Shown in pieces: positions 45,814-53,843 of a stretch of 64,000 nucleotides of DNA. The stretch is from Camelimonas abortus (GTDB lineage: Bacteria; Pseudomonadota; Alphaproteobacteria; Rhizobiales; Beijerinckiaceae). The stretch lies in assembly GCF_042647165.1 (NCBI RefSeq), contig NZ_JBHRUV010000029.1; one strand, written 5' to 3'. Position numbers and translations under genes: made by a program. How positions within the stretch are numbered: position 1 is the first letter of the stretch; every line of letters starts with the position of its first letter. The notes below the pieces were generated by a model that worked only from the letters and a program-made list of their open reading frames with translations, ran no database searches and had not been told where the DNA came from.

Positions 45814-47007
45814 ATGAGTTTCCGCACGCTTGATGACGTCAACCTCGCCGGCAGGCGCGTGCTGCTGCGCGTTGACCTGAACGTGCCGGTCGAGAACGGC
45901 CGCGTCACCGACGCCACCCGCATCGACCGCGTCCTGCCGACGATCCGCGAGATCGCCGCCGTCGGCGGCAAGGTGATCCTGCTCGCGCATTTCGGCCGCC
46001 CCAAGGGCCAGCGCAGCGAGAAGGACAGCCTGAAGCCCGTGGCCGCGGCGCTGCAGGAGCGCCTCGGCCAGCCGGTGGCCTTCGCCGGCGACTGCGTCGG
46101 CCCCGCCGCCGCCGAAGCGGTGGCGAAGCTGGCCGACGGCCAGGTGCTGCTGCTGGAGAACACCCGCTTCCACGCCGGCGAGGAGAAGAATGATCCGGAG
46201 TTCGTGAAGGCGCTGGCGGCCAACGGCGACGTTTACGTCAACGACGCCTTTTCCGCCGCCCACCGCGCCCACGCCTCCACCGAAGGCCTCGCCCACGTGC
46301 TGCCGGCCTGCGCCGGCCGCGCCATGCAGGCGGAGCTGGACGCGCTGACCGCCGCGCTGGAGAAGCCGAAGCGGCCGATCGTGGCCGTGGTCGGCGGCGC
46401 CAAGGTCTCCACCAAGATCGACCTGCTGGAGAACCTGGCGCGCAAGGTGGACGCGCTCATCATCGGCGGCGGCATGGCCAACACCTTCCTGCTCGCCCAG
46501 GGCAAGGCCGTGGGCAAGTCGCTGGCCGAGAAGGACCTCACCGGCACCGCCCTGCGCATCCTCGCGGCGGCGGAGCAGGCCGGCTGCGCCATCGTGCTGC
46601 CGGTCGACGCCGTGGTGGCGAAGGAATTCGCCGCCAACGCCCCGTCCCGCGTCTGCGACGTGGACGTCATCCCTGAGGACGGCATGATCCTCGACGTCGG
46701 CCCGAAGTCCATGGAGCGCGTGCGCGAGGTGATCGACGGCGCCGCCACCCTGGTGTGGAACGGCCCGTTCGGCGCCTTCGAGATCCCGCCCTTCGACGCG
46801 GGCACGGTGACGGCGGCCCGCCATGCGGCGGCGCGCACCAAAGCCGGCGCGCTGATGTCGGTGGCCGGCGGCGGCGACACGGTTGCGGCGCTCAACCACG
46901 CCGGCGTGGCCGACGACTTCAGCTACGTCTCCACCGCGGGCGGCGCCTTCCTGGAGTGGCTGGAAGGCAAGCTGCTGCCGGGCGTCGAGGCCCTGCGCAA
47001 GGCCTGA
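45814..47007 (+). CDS. pgk: Phosphoglycerate kinase
   Basis: A 397-residue PGK. The N-terminal RVDLNVPVENGRVTD and LLAHFGRPKG bind 3-phosphoglycerate, VVGGAKVSTKIDLLENL lies at the hinge, and the C-terminal nucleotide site has GGDTVAAL. Thirty bases after the small membrane protein gene and 208 before the aldolase. Confidence 0.98.
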   Translation: MSFRTLDDVNLAGRRVLLRVDLNVPVENGRVTDATRIDRVLPTIREIAAVGGKVILLAHFGRPKGQRSEKDSLKPVAAALQERLGQPVAFAGDCVGPAAAEAVAKLADGQVLLLENTRFHAGEEKNDPEFVKALAANGDVYVNDAFSAAHRAHASTEGLAHVLPACAGRAMQAELDALTAALEKPKRPIVAVVGGAKVSTKIDLLENLARKVDALIIGGGMANTFLLAQGKAVGKSLAEKDLTGTALRILAAAEQAGCAIVLPVDAVVAKEFAANAPSRVCDVDVIPEDGMILDVGPKSMERVREVIDGAATLVWNGPFGAFEIPPFDAGTVTAARHAAARTKAGALMSVAGGGDTVAALNHAGVADDFSYVSTAGGAFLEWLEGKLLPGVEALRKA

Positions 47008-47215
47008 GCCGCCGCCACGCCGGAGCCCGTCGCGGGCTTCCGGCCGGCCAGGGCGGCCCCGGGCGCGGCGTTCCCAAACGTGAAGTTGCGGCGTCCGGGC
47101 AAGGTTTGTATGGAGCGTCGTGCAGCCGGCGCTTCGCCCCTTTTTTCAGGCTGCCGCCGGTCTCCGCTTTGTTCCGGGCGGCGACGCGGCCTGAAGAATT
47201 TTCCGGAGGAATGAC

Positions 47216-48232
47216 ATGAATCTCGCTGAACTGAACAAGGTCGCGGAAGCGATGGTTGCGCCCGGCAAGGGCATCCTCGCCGCGGACGAAAGCTCCGGCA
47301 CCATCAAGAAGCGCTTCGACGCCATCGGCGTGGAGTCGACGGAGGAGAACCGCCGCGACTACCGCGAGCTGCTGTTCCGCGCGACCGAGGCGATGAGCAA
47401 CTACATCTCCGGCGTCATCCTCTATGACGAGACCATCCGCCAGAACGCCAAGGACGGCACGCCGCTGGTGCGCCTGATCGAGCAGACCGGCGCCATTCCG
47501 GGCATCAAGGTCGACACCGGCGCCAAGCCGCTGCCCTTCTGCCCCGGCGAGACCGTCACCGAGGGTCTGGACGGCCTGCGCGAGCGCCTCAACGAGTACT
47601 ACAGGCTCGGCGCCCGCTTCGCCAAATGGCGCGCGGTGATCGACATCGGCCCCGGCATCCCCAGCCGCAACTGCATCGTCGCCAACGCCCAGGCGCTGGC
47701 CCGCTACGCCGCGCTCTGCCAGGAAGCCCAGATCGTGCCGATCGTCGAGCCGGAAGTGCTCATGGACGGCGACCACACCATCGGGCGCTGCGCCGAGGTC
47801 ACCGAGGCCACCCTGCGCGAGGTGTTCTACCAGCTCGGCCTCGCCGGCGTCGCCCTTGAGGGCATCGTGCTGAAGCCGAACATGATCGTGCCCGGCAAGA
47901 AGTGCCCGACCCAGGCTTCGGTCGAGCAGGTCGCCGTGGAGACCATCAAGGTGCTGAAGCGCGTGGTGCCGGCGGCGGTTCCGGGCATCGCCTACCTCTC
48001 CGGCGGCCAGAGCGACGTCGACGCCACCGCCCACCTCGACGCCATGAACAGGATCGGCGGCTTCCCCTGGAAGATGACCTTCAGCTACGGCCGCGCCCTG
48101 CAGGCCGCGCCGCAGAAGGCCTGGTCCGGCAAGCCCGAGAACGTGCCGGCCGCCCAGAAGGCCTTCCTGCACCGCGCCCGCATGAACGGCCTCGCCTCGA
48201 AGGGCGAGTGGAGCCGCGACCTCGAGGGCTGA
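47216..48232 (+). CDS. Class I fructose-bisphosphate aldolase
   Basis: A 338-residue eukaryotic-type class I aldolase. The Schiff-base lysine is Lys220 in LEGIVLKPNM; GKGILAADESSGTI near residue 18 and VPIVEPEVLMDGDH are family signatures. It interconverts fructose-1,6-bisphosphate with dihydroxyacetone phosphate and glyceraldehyde-3-phosphate without metal. The strong GGAGGAATGAC ribosome site sets the ATG at 47216. A class I enzyme in this tkt-gap-pgk context is usual in many Rhizobiales. Confidence 0.96.
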   Translation: MNLAELNKVAEAMVAPGKGILAADESSGTIKKRFDAIGVESTEENRRDYRELLFRATEAMSNYISGVILYDETIRQNAKDGTPLVRLIEQTGAIPGIKVDTGAKPLPFCPGETVTEGLDGLRERLNEYYRLGARFAKWRAVIDIGPGIPSRNCIVANAQALARYAALCQEAQIVPIVEPEVLMDGDHTIGRCAEVTEATLREVFYQLGLAGVALEGIVLKPNMIVPGKKCPTQASVEQVAVETIKVLKRVVPAAVPGIAYLSGGQSDVDATAHLDAMNRIGGFPWKMTFSYGRALQAAPQKAWSGKPENVPAAQKAFLHRARMNGLASKGEWSRDLEG

Positions 48233-48254
48233 CGGCGCCTTGCGCCCGGCATGC

Positions 48255-48284
48255 CGGCCCGCGCCGCCTCGGCGCGGGCCTTTT
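48255..48284 (+). terminator. Rho-independent terminator of the aldolase gene
   Basis: An 11-base-pair perfect stem GGCCCGCGCCG / CGGCGCGGGCC with loop CCT, followed by TTTTT. The 258 bases from here to 48542 contain no gene I can see. Confidence 0.9.
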
Positions 48285-48542
48285 TCTTTCCGGCCGGCGC
48301 TGCGCCCTTCCGGGCGCGGCTTGCCGGCCGGCGCCGCCTCAGCCTAAATGGGCAGGGACGCGCCGGCGCGTCGCGCGCCAAATTTCGCCCTGATTTGCGT
48401 CCATGCATGGGGCGGAGCACGCCCTGCCGCCGCGGCGCGGTCCGGCGGATCCCGGAGCGCGCGGGCGCGGCGGCCCGGCGCGGCTGGCGGCCCGCCCGTA
48501 ATCCGTTTCTCCATTGCGCAAGGGCGCCGGACCTGTCGATTG

Positions 48543-49169
48543 ATGTCGGACAAAGCTCGCCTCTACCTCATCACGCCCGTGGTGTCTGATCCGGAAGCCT
48601 TCGCGCCGCGGCTCGCCGCCGCCTGCGCCGCCGGCGACGTGGCGGCCCTGCTGCTGCGCCTTGCGCCCGCGGACGAGCGCACGCTGATCCGGCGCGTCAA
48701 GGCGCTGGCCCCCGTCGCCCAGCAGCACGACGTGGCGGTGCTGGTGGACGCCCCGCCGGTGGTGGCCTCGCGCGGCGGCGCCGACGGCGCCCACCTGCAC
48801 GCCCCCGACGCCGAAACCATCGGGGAAGCGGTCTCGGCCCTGCAGCCGGAGCGCATCGTCGGCGTCTCGGGGCTGAGGCTGCGCCACGACGCCATGGCCG
48901 CTGGCGAGGCCAATGTGGATTACCTGATGTTCGGCGATCCGGCCGGCGGCGGCGATTTCGAGACCACCCGCGAATGGGCGCAGTGGTGGGCGACGCTGTT
49001 CGCCACGCCCTGCGTCGCCTGCGCCGGCGCGCCGGAGGAAGTGGGGCCGCTGGCGGCCACCGGCGCGGAGTTCGTGGCGCTCGGCCACTGGGCGTTTGAG
49101 GGCGACGTGACCGCCAGCGTGCGGGCGGCGCTGCAGACGATCGCAGAGACGGAGGTTCCGGCGGCATGA
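48543..49169 (+). CDS. Thiamine-phosphate-synthase-like (ThiE/TenI) protein
   Basis: A 208-residue TIM-barrel protein of the ThiE/TenI family. LYLITPVVSDPEAF opens the barrel; DGAHLHAPD and DYLMFGDPAGGG correspond to the phosphate-binding strands of ThiE (in true ThiE, DGVHLGQ and DYIGVGP). Several classical active-site residues are altered, so it may be a TenI-like or otherwise diverged paralogue. It is found beside fda genes in Rhizobiales. The stop overlaps the next start by four bases. Confidence 0.85.
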   Translation: MSDKARLYLITPVVSDPEAFAPRLAAACAAGDVAALLLRLAPADERTLIRRVKALAPVAQQHDVAVLVDAPPVVASRGGADGAHLHAPDAETIGEAVSALQPERIVGVSGLRLRHDAMAAGEANVDYLMFGDPAGGGDFETTREWAQWWATLFATPCVACAGAPEEVGPLAATGAEFVALGHWAFEGDVTASVRAALQTIAETEVPAA

Positions 49170-50380
49170 ATTTTCGCGGCGTTTCCGATCGCGCCGGACG
49201 CCTCGCGCTGGCCGGCGCGCTGGTGATCGCCGCCGGCTGGAGCGGCGGTCCGGCCCTGGCCCAGCCGGCGCGCCAGACGCCGGAAGGCGTGGAGGTGCCG
49301 GTGCTGCCGGAGGGCCCGCTGCGCATGCCGCGGCCGTCGCTGCAGCCCGGCCAGCCCGGAGCGCCGGCATTCGCACAGCCTCAGGAGGAGCCCGCGCCCA
49401 CCCGCGGCGAGCGCTTCATTCCCGGCCCCATCCTGCAGAACGCCGTGGACGCGGGTCTCAACGAAACCCGCGAGGCGGAGAAGAACGGCGGCCACCGGCC
49501 GGCGGCGAAGGCCGGCGGGGCCGCGCCGCCCGGCGCCGACCTCGCCTTCGGCGCCTTCCAGCGCGGCTATTTCCTCACCGCGGTCCGCGAGGCCGAGGCG
49601 CGCATCCGCGCCAACCCGCGCGACGGCGCCGCCGCCACCCTGCTCGGCGCGCTGTACGAGCAGGGGCTGGGGCCGCATCTGGACCTGGCGAAGGCGGCCG
49701 AATGGTACCGCCGCGGCGCCGAAGCCGGCGACCCGGCCGCGACCTTCGCCCTCGCCATGATGCTCCTGCAGGGCCGCGGCGTGGACCAGAACGCGGCCGA
49801 AGGGCGGAAGCTGCTGGAGAAGGCCGCCGCCGCCGGCTATTCCCAGGCGTGCTACAACCTCGCCCTGCTGCGCCTGAACGAGGGCGATCCGAAATCCGAC
49901 GAGGCGGCGGTGGCGCTGCTGCGCCAGGCGGCCCGCCAGGAGCTGCCGGAGGCGCAGTATCTGCTGGCCACGCTCTACCGGCAGGGCCGCGGCGTCATCG
50001 CCGACGACATCCGCGCCACCGCGCTGCTGCGCCGCGCCGGCGCCAACGGGCTGCTGGCGGCGGAGATCGAATACGCGATCGCGCTGTTCAACGGCAACGG
50101 CGTGCACAAGGACGAAAAGGGCGCGGCGCGGCTGTTCCTGAAGGCGGCGCTGCTGGGCAACGCCTTGGCCCAGAACCGCCTGGCGCGGCTGCTGGCGGTG
50201 GGCCGCGGCGTGGAGCGCAACCTGGTGGAGGCGGCCGGCTGGCATCTGGTGGCGGCCGGCCAGGGGCTGGCCGATCCGTGGCTGGACGAGACGCTGAAGC
50301 GGCTGACCCCGGCCGAGCGCGCCCGCGCCGAGGCCTTCGCCGCGGCCCATCGCGAGCCGCTGCTGTTCCCGCCCTCATGA
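49166..50380 (+). CDS. Secreted Sel1-repeat (TPR-like) protein
   Basis: A 404-residue protein with a signal peptide (ending GPALAQPA, about residue 33), a Pro-rich spacer, and from about residue 115 at least six Sel1-like repeats: DLAKAAEWYRRGAEAGDPAA, NAAEGRKLLEKAAAAGYSQA, then EAAVALLRQAARQ, IRATALLRRAGANG, KGAARLFLKAALLGNA and NLVEAAGWHLVAAGQG. Such repeats mediate protein contacts in the periplasm. It is translationally coupled to the ThiE-like gene. Function is unknown; podovesicular, cell-wall and signalling Sel1 proteins are all known. Confidence 0.9.
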   Translation: MNFRGVSDRAGRLALAGALVIAAGWSGGPALAQPARQTPEGVEVPVLPEGPLRMPRPSLQPGQPGAPAFAQPQEEPAPTRGERFIPGPILQNAVDAGLNETREAEKNGGHRPAAKAGGAAPPGADLAFGAFQRGYFLTAVREAEARIRANPRDGAAATLLGALYEQGLGPHLDLAKAAEWYRRGAEAGDPAATFALAMMLLQGRGVDQNAAEGRKLLEKAAAAGYSQACYNLALLRLNEGDPKSDEAAVALLRQAARQELPEAQYLLATLYRQGRGVIADDIRATALLRRAGANGLLAAEIEYAIALFNGNGVHKDEKGAARLFLKAALLGNALAQNRLARLLAVGRGVERNLVEAAGWHLVAAGQGLADPWLDETLKRLTPAERARAEAFAAAHREPLLFPPS

Positions 50381-50471
50381 GCCGCCGCCAGGGCCGGCCC
50401 GAGGCTTGACGCCCCGGCCGCCGCGGGGCACATGAATGACGTTGGCGCCGTTGCGGCGCGCTGCTTTCGCG

Positions 50472-50494
50472 GGGGCTCGTCGCAGCCCCTTTTT
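50472..50494 (+). terminator. Rho-independent terminator downstream of the Sel1 gene
   Basis: A 6-base-pair stem GGGGCT / AGCCCC with a 6-base loop and T5. The rest of 50381-50698 is GC-rich with a (GC)n run before the next gene, and holds no gene I can see. A short sRNA ending here is possible but unproven. Confidence 0.75.
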
Positions 50495-50698
50495 GCATCC
50501 CGCCAGCAGGCGCGTCGCGCCCGCCGGATGCGCCCGCGACGGGCGCGCGTCCTGCGCGCCCCGGGCGCGTGCGGCGGCGAAGGCAGCCCGCCGGAAGCCT
50601 CCGGCGCGACATGACGAGTTTCCGAAGGAGCCGCGTCCGGCTGGCGGGCGCGGCGTTCCGGCATTGAATGAGGCGCGCGCGCGCGCAGAGGCGACCCG

Positions 50699-51517
50699 AT
50701 GATCCGATCCCCCCTCATGACTGTCATGACCGACGCCGTGGCCAAGGCGGCGCGGTCGCTGCGGCGCGATTTCGGCGAAGTGGAGCAGCTGCAGGTGTCC
50801 CGCAAGGGCCCGGCCGATTTTGTCTCGGCCGCGGACCGCAACGCCGAGGAAATCCTGCGCGCCGCCCTGCAGAAGGCCCGCCCGGACTACGGCTTCGTGC
50901 TGGAGGAGGGCGGCGTGATCGAAGGCGCCGACCGCTCGCACCGCTGGCACGTGGACCCGCTCGACGGCACCACCAACTTCCTGCACGGCCTGCCGCATTT
51001 CGCCATTTCCGTCGGCCTTGAGCGCGACGGCCAGCCGGTGGCCGGCGTGGTTTACAACCCGATCGCTGACGAGTGGTTCATCGCCGAGCGCGGCAAGGGC
51101 GCCTTCCTCAACAACCGCCGCATCCGCGTGGCGACGCGCCAGTCGCTGGACCAGGCGCTGCTGCTGTGCGGCGTCCCGCACATTGGCCGCGGCGACCACG
51201 AGCGCTTCCTGCGCGAGCTGTCGCACATGATGGTGAACTTCGCCGGCATCCGCCGCCAGGGCTCGGCGGCGCTGGACCTGTGCTATGTGGCCGCCGGCCG
51301 CGCCGACGCCTTCTGGGAGCGCGACCTCAAGTCCTGGGACATGATGGCGGGCCTGTGCATTCTGCGCGAGGCCGGCGGCTTCTACTCCGACGCCGACGGC
51401 GGCGCCGATCCCTGCGCCTCCGGCAGCATCGCCTGCGGCAATGACTTCATGCACCGCGAGCTGCTGAAGATCCTGCGCCGGGCCAACCCGGCCTCCGCCG
51501 CCGCCAGGAAAGGGTGA
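50699..51517 (+). CDS. suhB: Inositol monophosphatase family protein (SuhB-type)
   Basis: A 272-residue Mg-dependent phosphatase. The metal-binding signature is DPLDGTTNFLHG at 86-97 with Glu69/Glu70 upstream; the second motif is WDMMAGLCILREAGG. SNx: the start is the ATG at 50699 (MIRSPLMTVM, a typical alphaproteobacterial SuhB start) after GAGGCG. It hydrolyses inositol or related sugar phosphates. It is followed by a strong terminator and then by the MotA-like gene. Confidence 0.94.
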   Translation: MIRSPLMTVMTDAVAKAARSLRRDFGEVEQLQVSRKGPADFVSAADRNAEEILRAALQKARPDYGFVLEEGGVIEGADRSHRWHVDPLDGTTNFLHGLPHFAISVGLERDGQPVAGVVYNPIADEWFIAERGKGAFLNNRRIRVATRQSLDQALLLCGVPHIGRGDHERFLRELSHMMVNFAGIRRQGSAALDLCYVAAGRADAFWERDLKSWDMMAGLCILREAGGFYSDADGGADPCASGSIACGNDFMHRELLKILRRANPASAAARKG

Positions 51518-51601
51518 TCCGGCGTGATCCTCCGGCAGGGCTGGCCTGCGCAGGAGCGGGCCAGACCGGAGCCCGGACGCCCGCCTTTCCGGCGCCCCGG
51601 C

Positions 51602-51628
51602 GCCCCCGCCCGCGCGGGGGCTTTTTTT
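51602..51628 (+). terminator. Rho-independent terminator of suhB
   Basis: An 8-base-pair stem GCCCCCGC / GCGGGGGC with loop CCGC and a T7 run. Confidence 0.92.
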
Positions 51629-51777
51629 CGCCGGTGACGCCGGCCCCTCGCAGGAAAAACCGTCTGCGCCCGCATTGGCGGGTCGCGCAGAGGCGCGCGC
51701 CATGATTACATCTGCGTGACACCCGCAGATCAGGACGCCGGGCGCAGCCCTGGCGTCCGTGTGGAGGCTCAAGCGTT

Positions 51778-52821
51778 ATGGACGGCGACGCGCAGACCAT
51801 AGTCCGGCCCCCCCGCGTCCATCTGGCGCGGATGGCGGCGTTTCTGGTTCTCGCCGGCTTTCTGGCCTGGATCCTCCAGCAGCCGCTGCGAACCGCCTTT
51901 CTCAACAATCCCGGCCTCAACGGCCTGATCATCGTCTGCCTCGCCGTCGGCGTCATCCTGGCGCTGGCCCAGGTGATCCGGCTGTATGGGGCGTCGGTAT
52001 GGGTCAACCGGCGCTGGGCGGCGCGGACCAGGGACGGCCTGGTCCGCGCCGGAGACGATCCGCCGTCGCTGATGCGGCCGGTGGCGGCCATGCTCGCCGG
52101 CGGCCGGGCCGCGCTCAACCCCACGCTGATGCGGGTGATTCTCGACTCGGTGGCCCTGCGCCTCGACGACGCCCGCGACATCCTGCGCTATCTCGCCGGG
52201 CTGCTGGTGTTTCTCGGCCTGCTCGGCACGTTCTGGGGCCTGCTGGACACGGTGAGTTCGGTGGGCGGCGTCATCCGCTCGCTGCGCGGCGGCGCCGACG
52301 CCGGCGTGATGCTGGACGAGCTCAAGACCGGCCTCTCCGCGCCGCTCTCGGGCATGGGCATATCGTTTTCATCCTCGCTGTTCGGTCTCGCCGGCTCGCT
52401 GGTGCTCGGCTTTCTCGACCTGCAGCTCGGCCAGGCCCAGGGCCGGTTCTACAACGGCCTGGAGGAATGGCTGGCCCATGGCCTCGCCGGCTCCCCGGTC
52501 GATGAAACCGGCGCCCCCGCCCCGGCCCTGCTGGCGGAGCTGGGGCGGCTCAACGGCGCCATCGCCACGGCGGCGACCGCCCTCGCCACCGAGGCCCGCA
52601 ACCTCACCCGCCAGGGCGAGGCGGTCGAGGCGGCCGCCCGCCAGGCGGCGACGCCCGATCCGGCGATAGCCCGCCTCGCCGACGGCATCGCCGACCTCGT
52701 GCAGAACATGCGGCGCGAGCAGCAGCTGATCCGCGACTGGGTGGAGGCGCAGGCCGACCAGCAGCGCCGCCTGCAGGCCGCCATCGACCGGCTCAACCGC
52801 CTGCGGGAAGGGGGTGAGTGA
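51778..52821 (+). CDS. MotA/TolQ/ExbB-family proton-channel protein with C-terminal coiled-coil tail
   Basis: A 347-residue membrane protein. Hydrophobic helices lie at about 18-36, 47-70, 137-160 (YLAGLLVFLGLLGTFWGLLDTV) and 188-212 (SGMGISFSSSLFGLAGSLVLGF), the last two being the conserved channel-forming pair of the MotA/TolQ family. From about 240 to the end a cytoplasmic Ala/Arg/Gln-rich helical tail continues (DGIADLVQNMRREQ, QRRLQAAIDRLNRL). It is coupled by TGATG to an OmpA-domain protein with a MotB-like transmembrane Asp. This orphan stator-like pair is conserved next to suhB, an ABC exporter and rpmE in related genomes, but its role is unknown. Confidence 0.88.
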   Translation: MDGDAQTIVRPPRVHLARMAAFLVLAGFLAWILQQPLRTAFLNNPGLNGLIIVCLAVGVILALAQVIRLYGASVWVNRRWAARTRDGLVRAGDDPPSLMRPVAAMLAGGRAALNPTLMRVILDSVALRLDDARDILRYLAGLLVFLGLLGTFWGLLDTVSSVGGVIRSLRGGADAGVMLDELKTGLSAPLSGMGISFSSSLFGLAGSLVLGFLDLQLGQAQGRFYNGLEEWLAHGLAGSPVDETGAPAPALLAELGRLNGAIATAATALATEARNLTRQGEAVEAAARQAATPDPAIARLADGIADLVQNMRREQQLIRDWVEAQADQQRRLQAAIDRLNRLREGGE

Positions 52822-53843
52822 TGGGCCTGCTGGCGCGCGGACGCCGCGAACGCCGTTCGCCGGACTACTGGCCGGGCTTCGTGGACGCCCTGTCCACGCT
52901 GGTGCTGGCGGTGGTGTTCATGCTGTCGCTGTTCGCCGTGCTGCAGTACTACCTGGGGCAGGAGCTGCTGGGTAAGGACTCCGCCCTCACCCGCCTCAAC
53001 CGCCAGATCTCCGGGCTCAGCGAGCTGCTGGCGCTGGAGCGGGCCCGCAGCCGCAGCCAGAGCCTGGAGCTGGACCAGCTGCGCAGCTCCCTCGCCGCGA
53101 TGGAGACCGAGAAACGGCGCCTGCAGCAGCAGGCCGACAGCCACGCCGCCGCCGCCGGGCGGCTGGGAACCGTCAGCGACGAGCTGGACGCGCAGAAACG
53201 CATCTCCGACCGCGCCCTCTCCCAGGTGGAGCTGCTGAACCAGCAGGTGGCCGCGCTGCGCCGCCAGCTGGCGGCGCTGGAGGAGGCGCTGGCCGCCTCC
53301 GAGGCGCGCGACCGCGAGGCCCAGGCGCGCATCGCCGACCTCGGCGGCCGCCTCAACGTCGCCCTCGCCCAGAAGGTGCAGGAGCTGGCGCGCTACCGCT
53401 CCGACTTCTTCGGCCGCCTGCGCCAGATCCTCGGCGACCGCGACGACATCCGCGTCGTCGGGGACCGCTTCATCTTCCAGTCCGAGGTGCTGTTCGACAC
53501 CGGCTCGGCCACGCTGAGCGAGCGCGGCCGCGCCGAGCTGGACAAGATCGCCAGCGCCATCCGCGAGCTTTCCAGGGTGATTCCGGCCGACATTCCCTGG
53601 GTGCTGCGCGTGGACGGTCACACCGACGACCGGCCGCTGTCAGGGGCCGGGCAATTCAGGAACAACTGGGAGCTGTCCGCCGCCCGCGCCATCGCCGTGG
53701 TGCAGTATCTCATCAGCCGCGGGGCGCCGCCGCAGCGCCTGCTGGCCGCCGGCTTCGCCGAATACCAGCCGCTGGAGCCGGGCGACAGCGACGCGGCGCG
53801 CGCCCGCAACCGCCGCATCGAGCTGAAGCTCACCGAACGCTGA
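52821..53843 (+). CDS. MotB/OmpA-like peptidoglycan-binding partner of the MotA-like protein
   Basis: A 340-residue protein. A single transmembrane helix (about 20-43) opens WPGFVDALSTLVLAVVFMLS, with an Asp in the place of the proton-carrying Asp of MotB. A long coiled coil follows (about 53-185), then an OmpA C-terminal domain (about 205-340: EVLFDTGSATLSERGRAEL, VDGHTDDRPL, NRRIELKLTER). The protein could reach from the inner membrane to peptidoglycan and act as the stator anchor. ATG at 52821 overlaps the MotA-like stop. Its 3' end overlaps the convergent ABC gene by 14 bases. Confidence 0.88.
   Translation: MGLLARGRRERRSPDYWPGFVDALSTLVLAVVFMLSLFAVLQYYLGQELLGKDSALTRLNRQISGLSELLALERARSRSQSLELDQLRSSLAAMETEKRRLQQQADSHAAAAGRLGTVSDELDAQKRISDRALSQVELLNQQVAALRRQLAALEEALAASEARDREAQARIADLGGRLNVALAQKVQELARYRSDFFGRLRQILGDRDDIRVVGDRFIFQSEVLFDTGSATLSERGRAELDKIASAIRELSRVIPADIPWVLRVDGHTDDRPLSGAGQFRNNWELSAARAIAVVQYLISRGAPPQRLLAAGFAEYQPLEPGDSDAARARNRRIELKLTER

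Noticed and set aside
50381..50698. suhB-upstream RNA motif
   Set aside because: Only an ordinary terminator hairpin is visible, and I could not match conserved motif parts by eye.
51778..53843. Zorya-type defence system (ZorAB)
   Set aside because: Only the membrane pair is present; the flanking genes are suhB, an ABC exporter and rpmE, with no ZorC/D/E-like effector.
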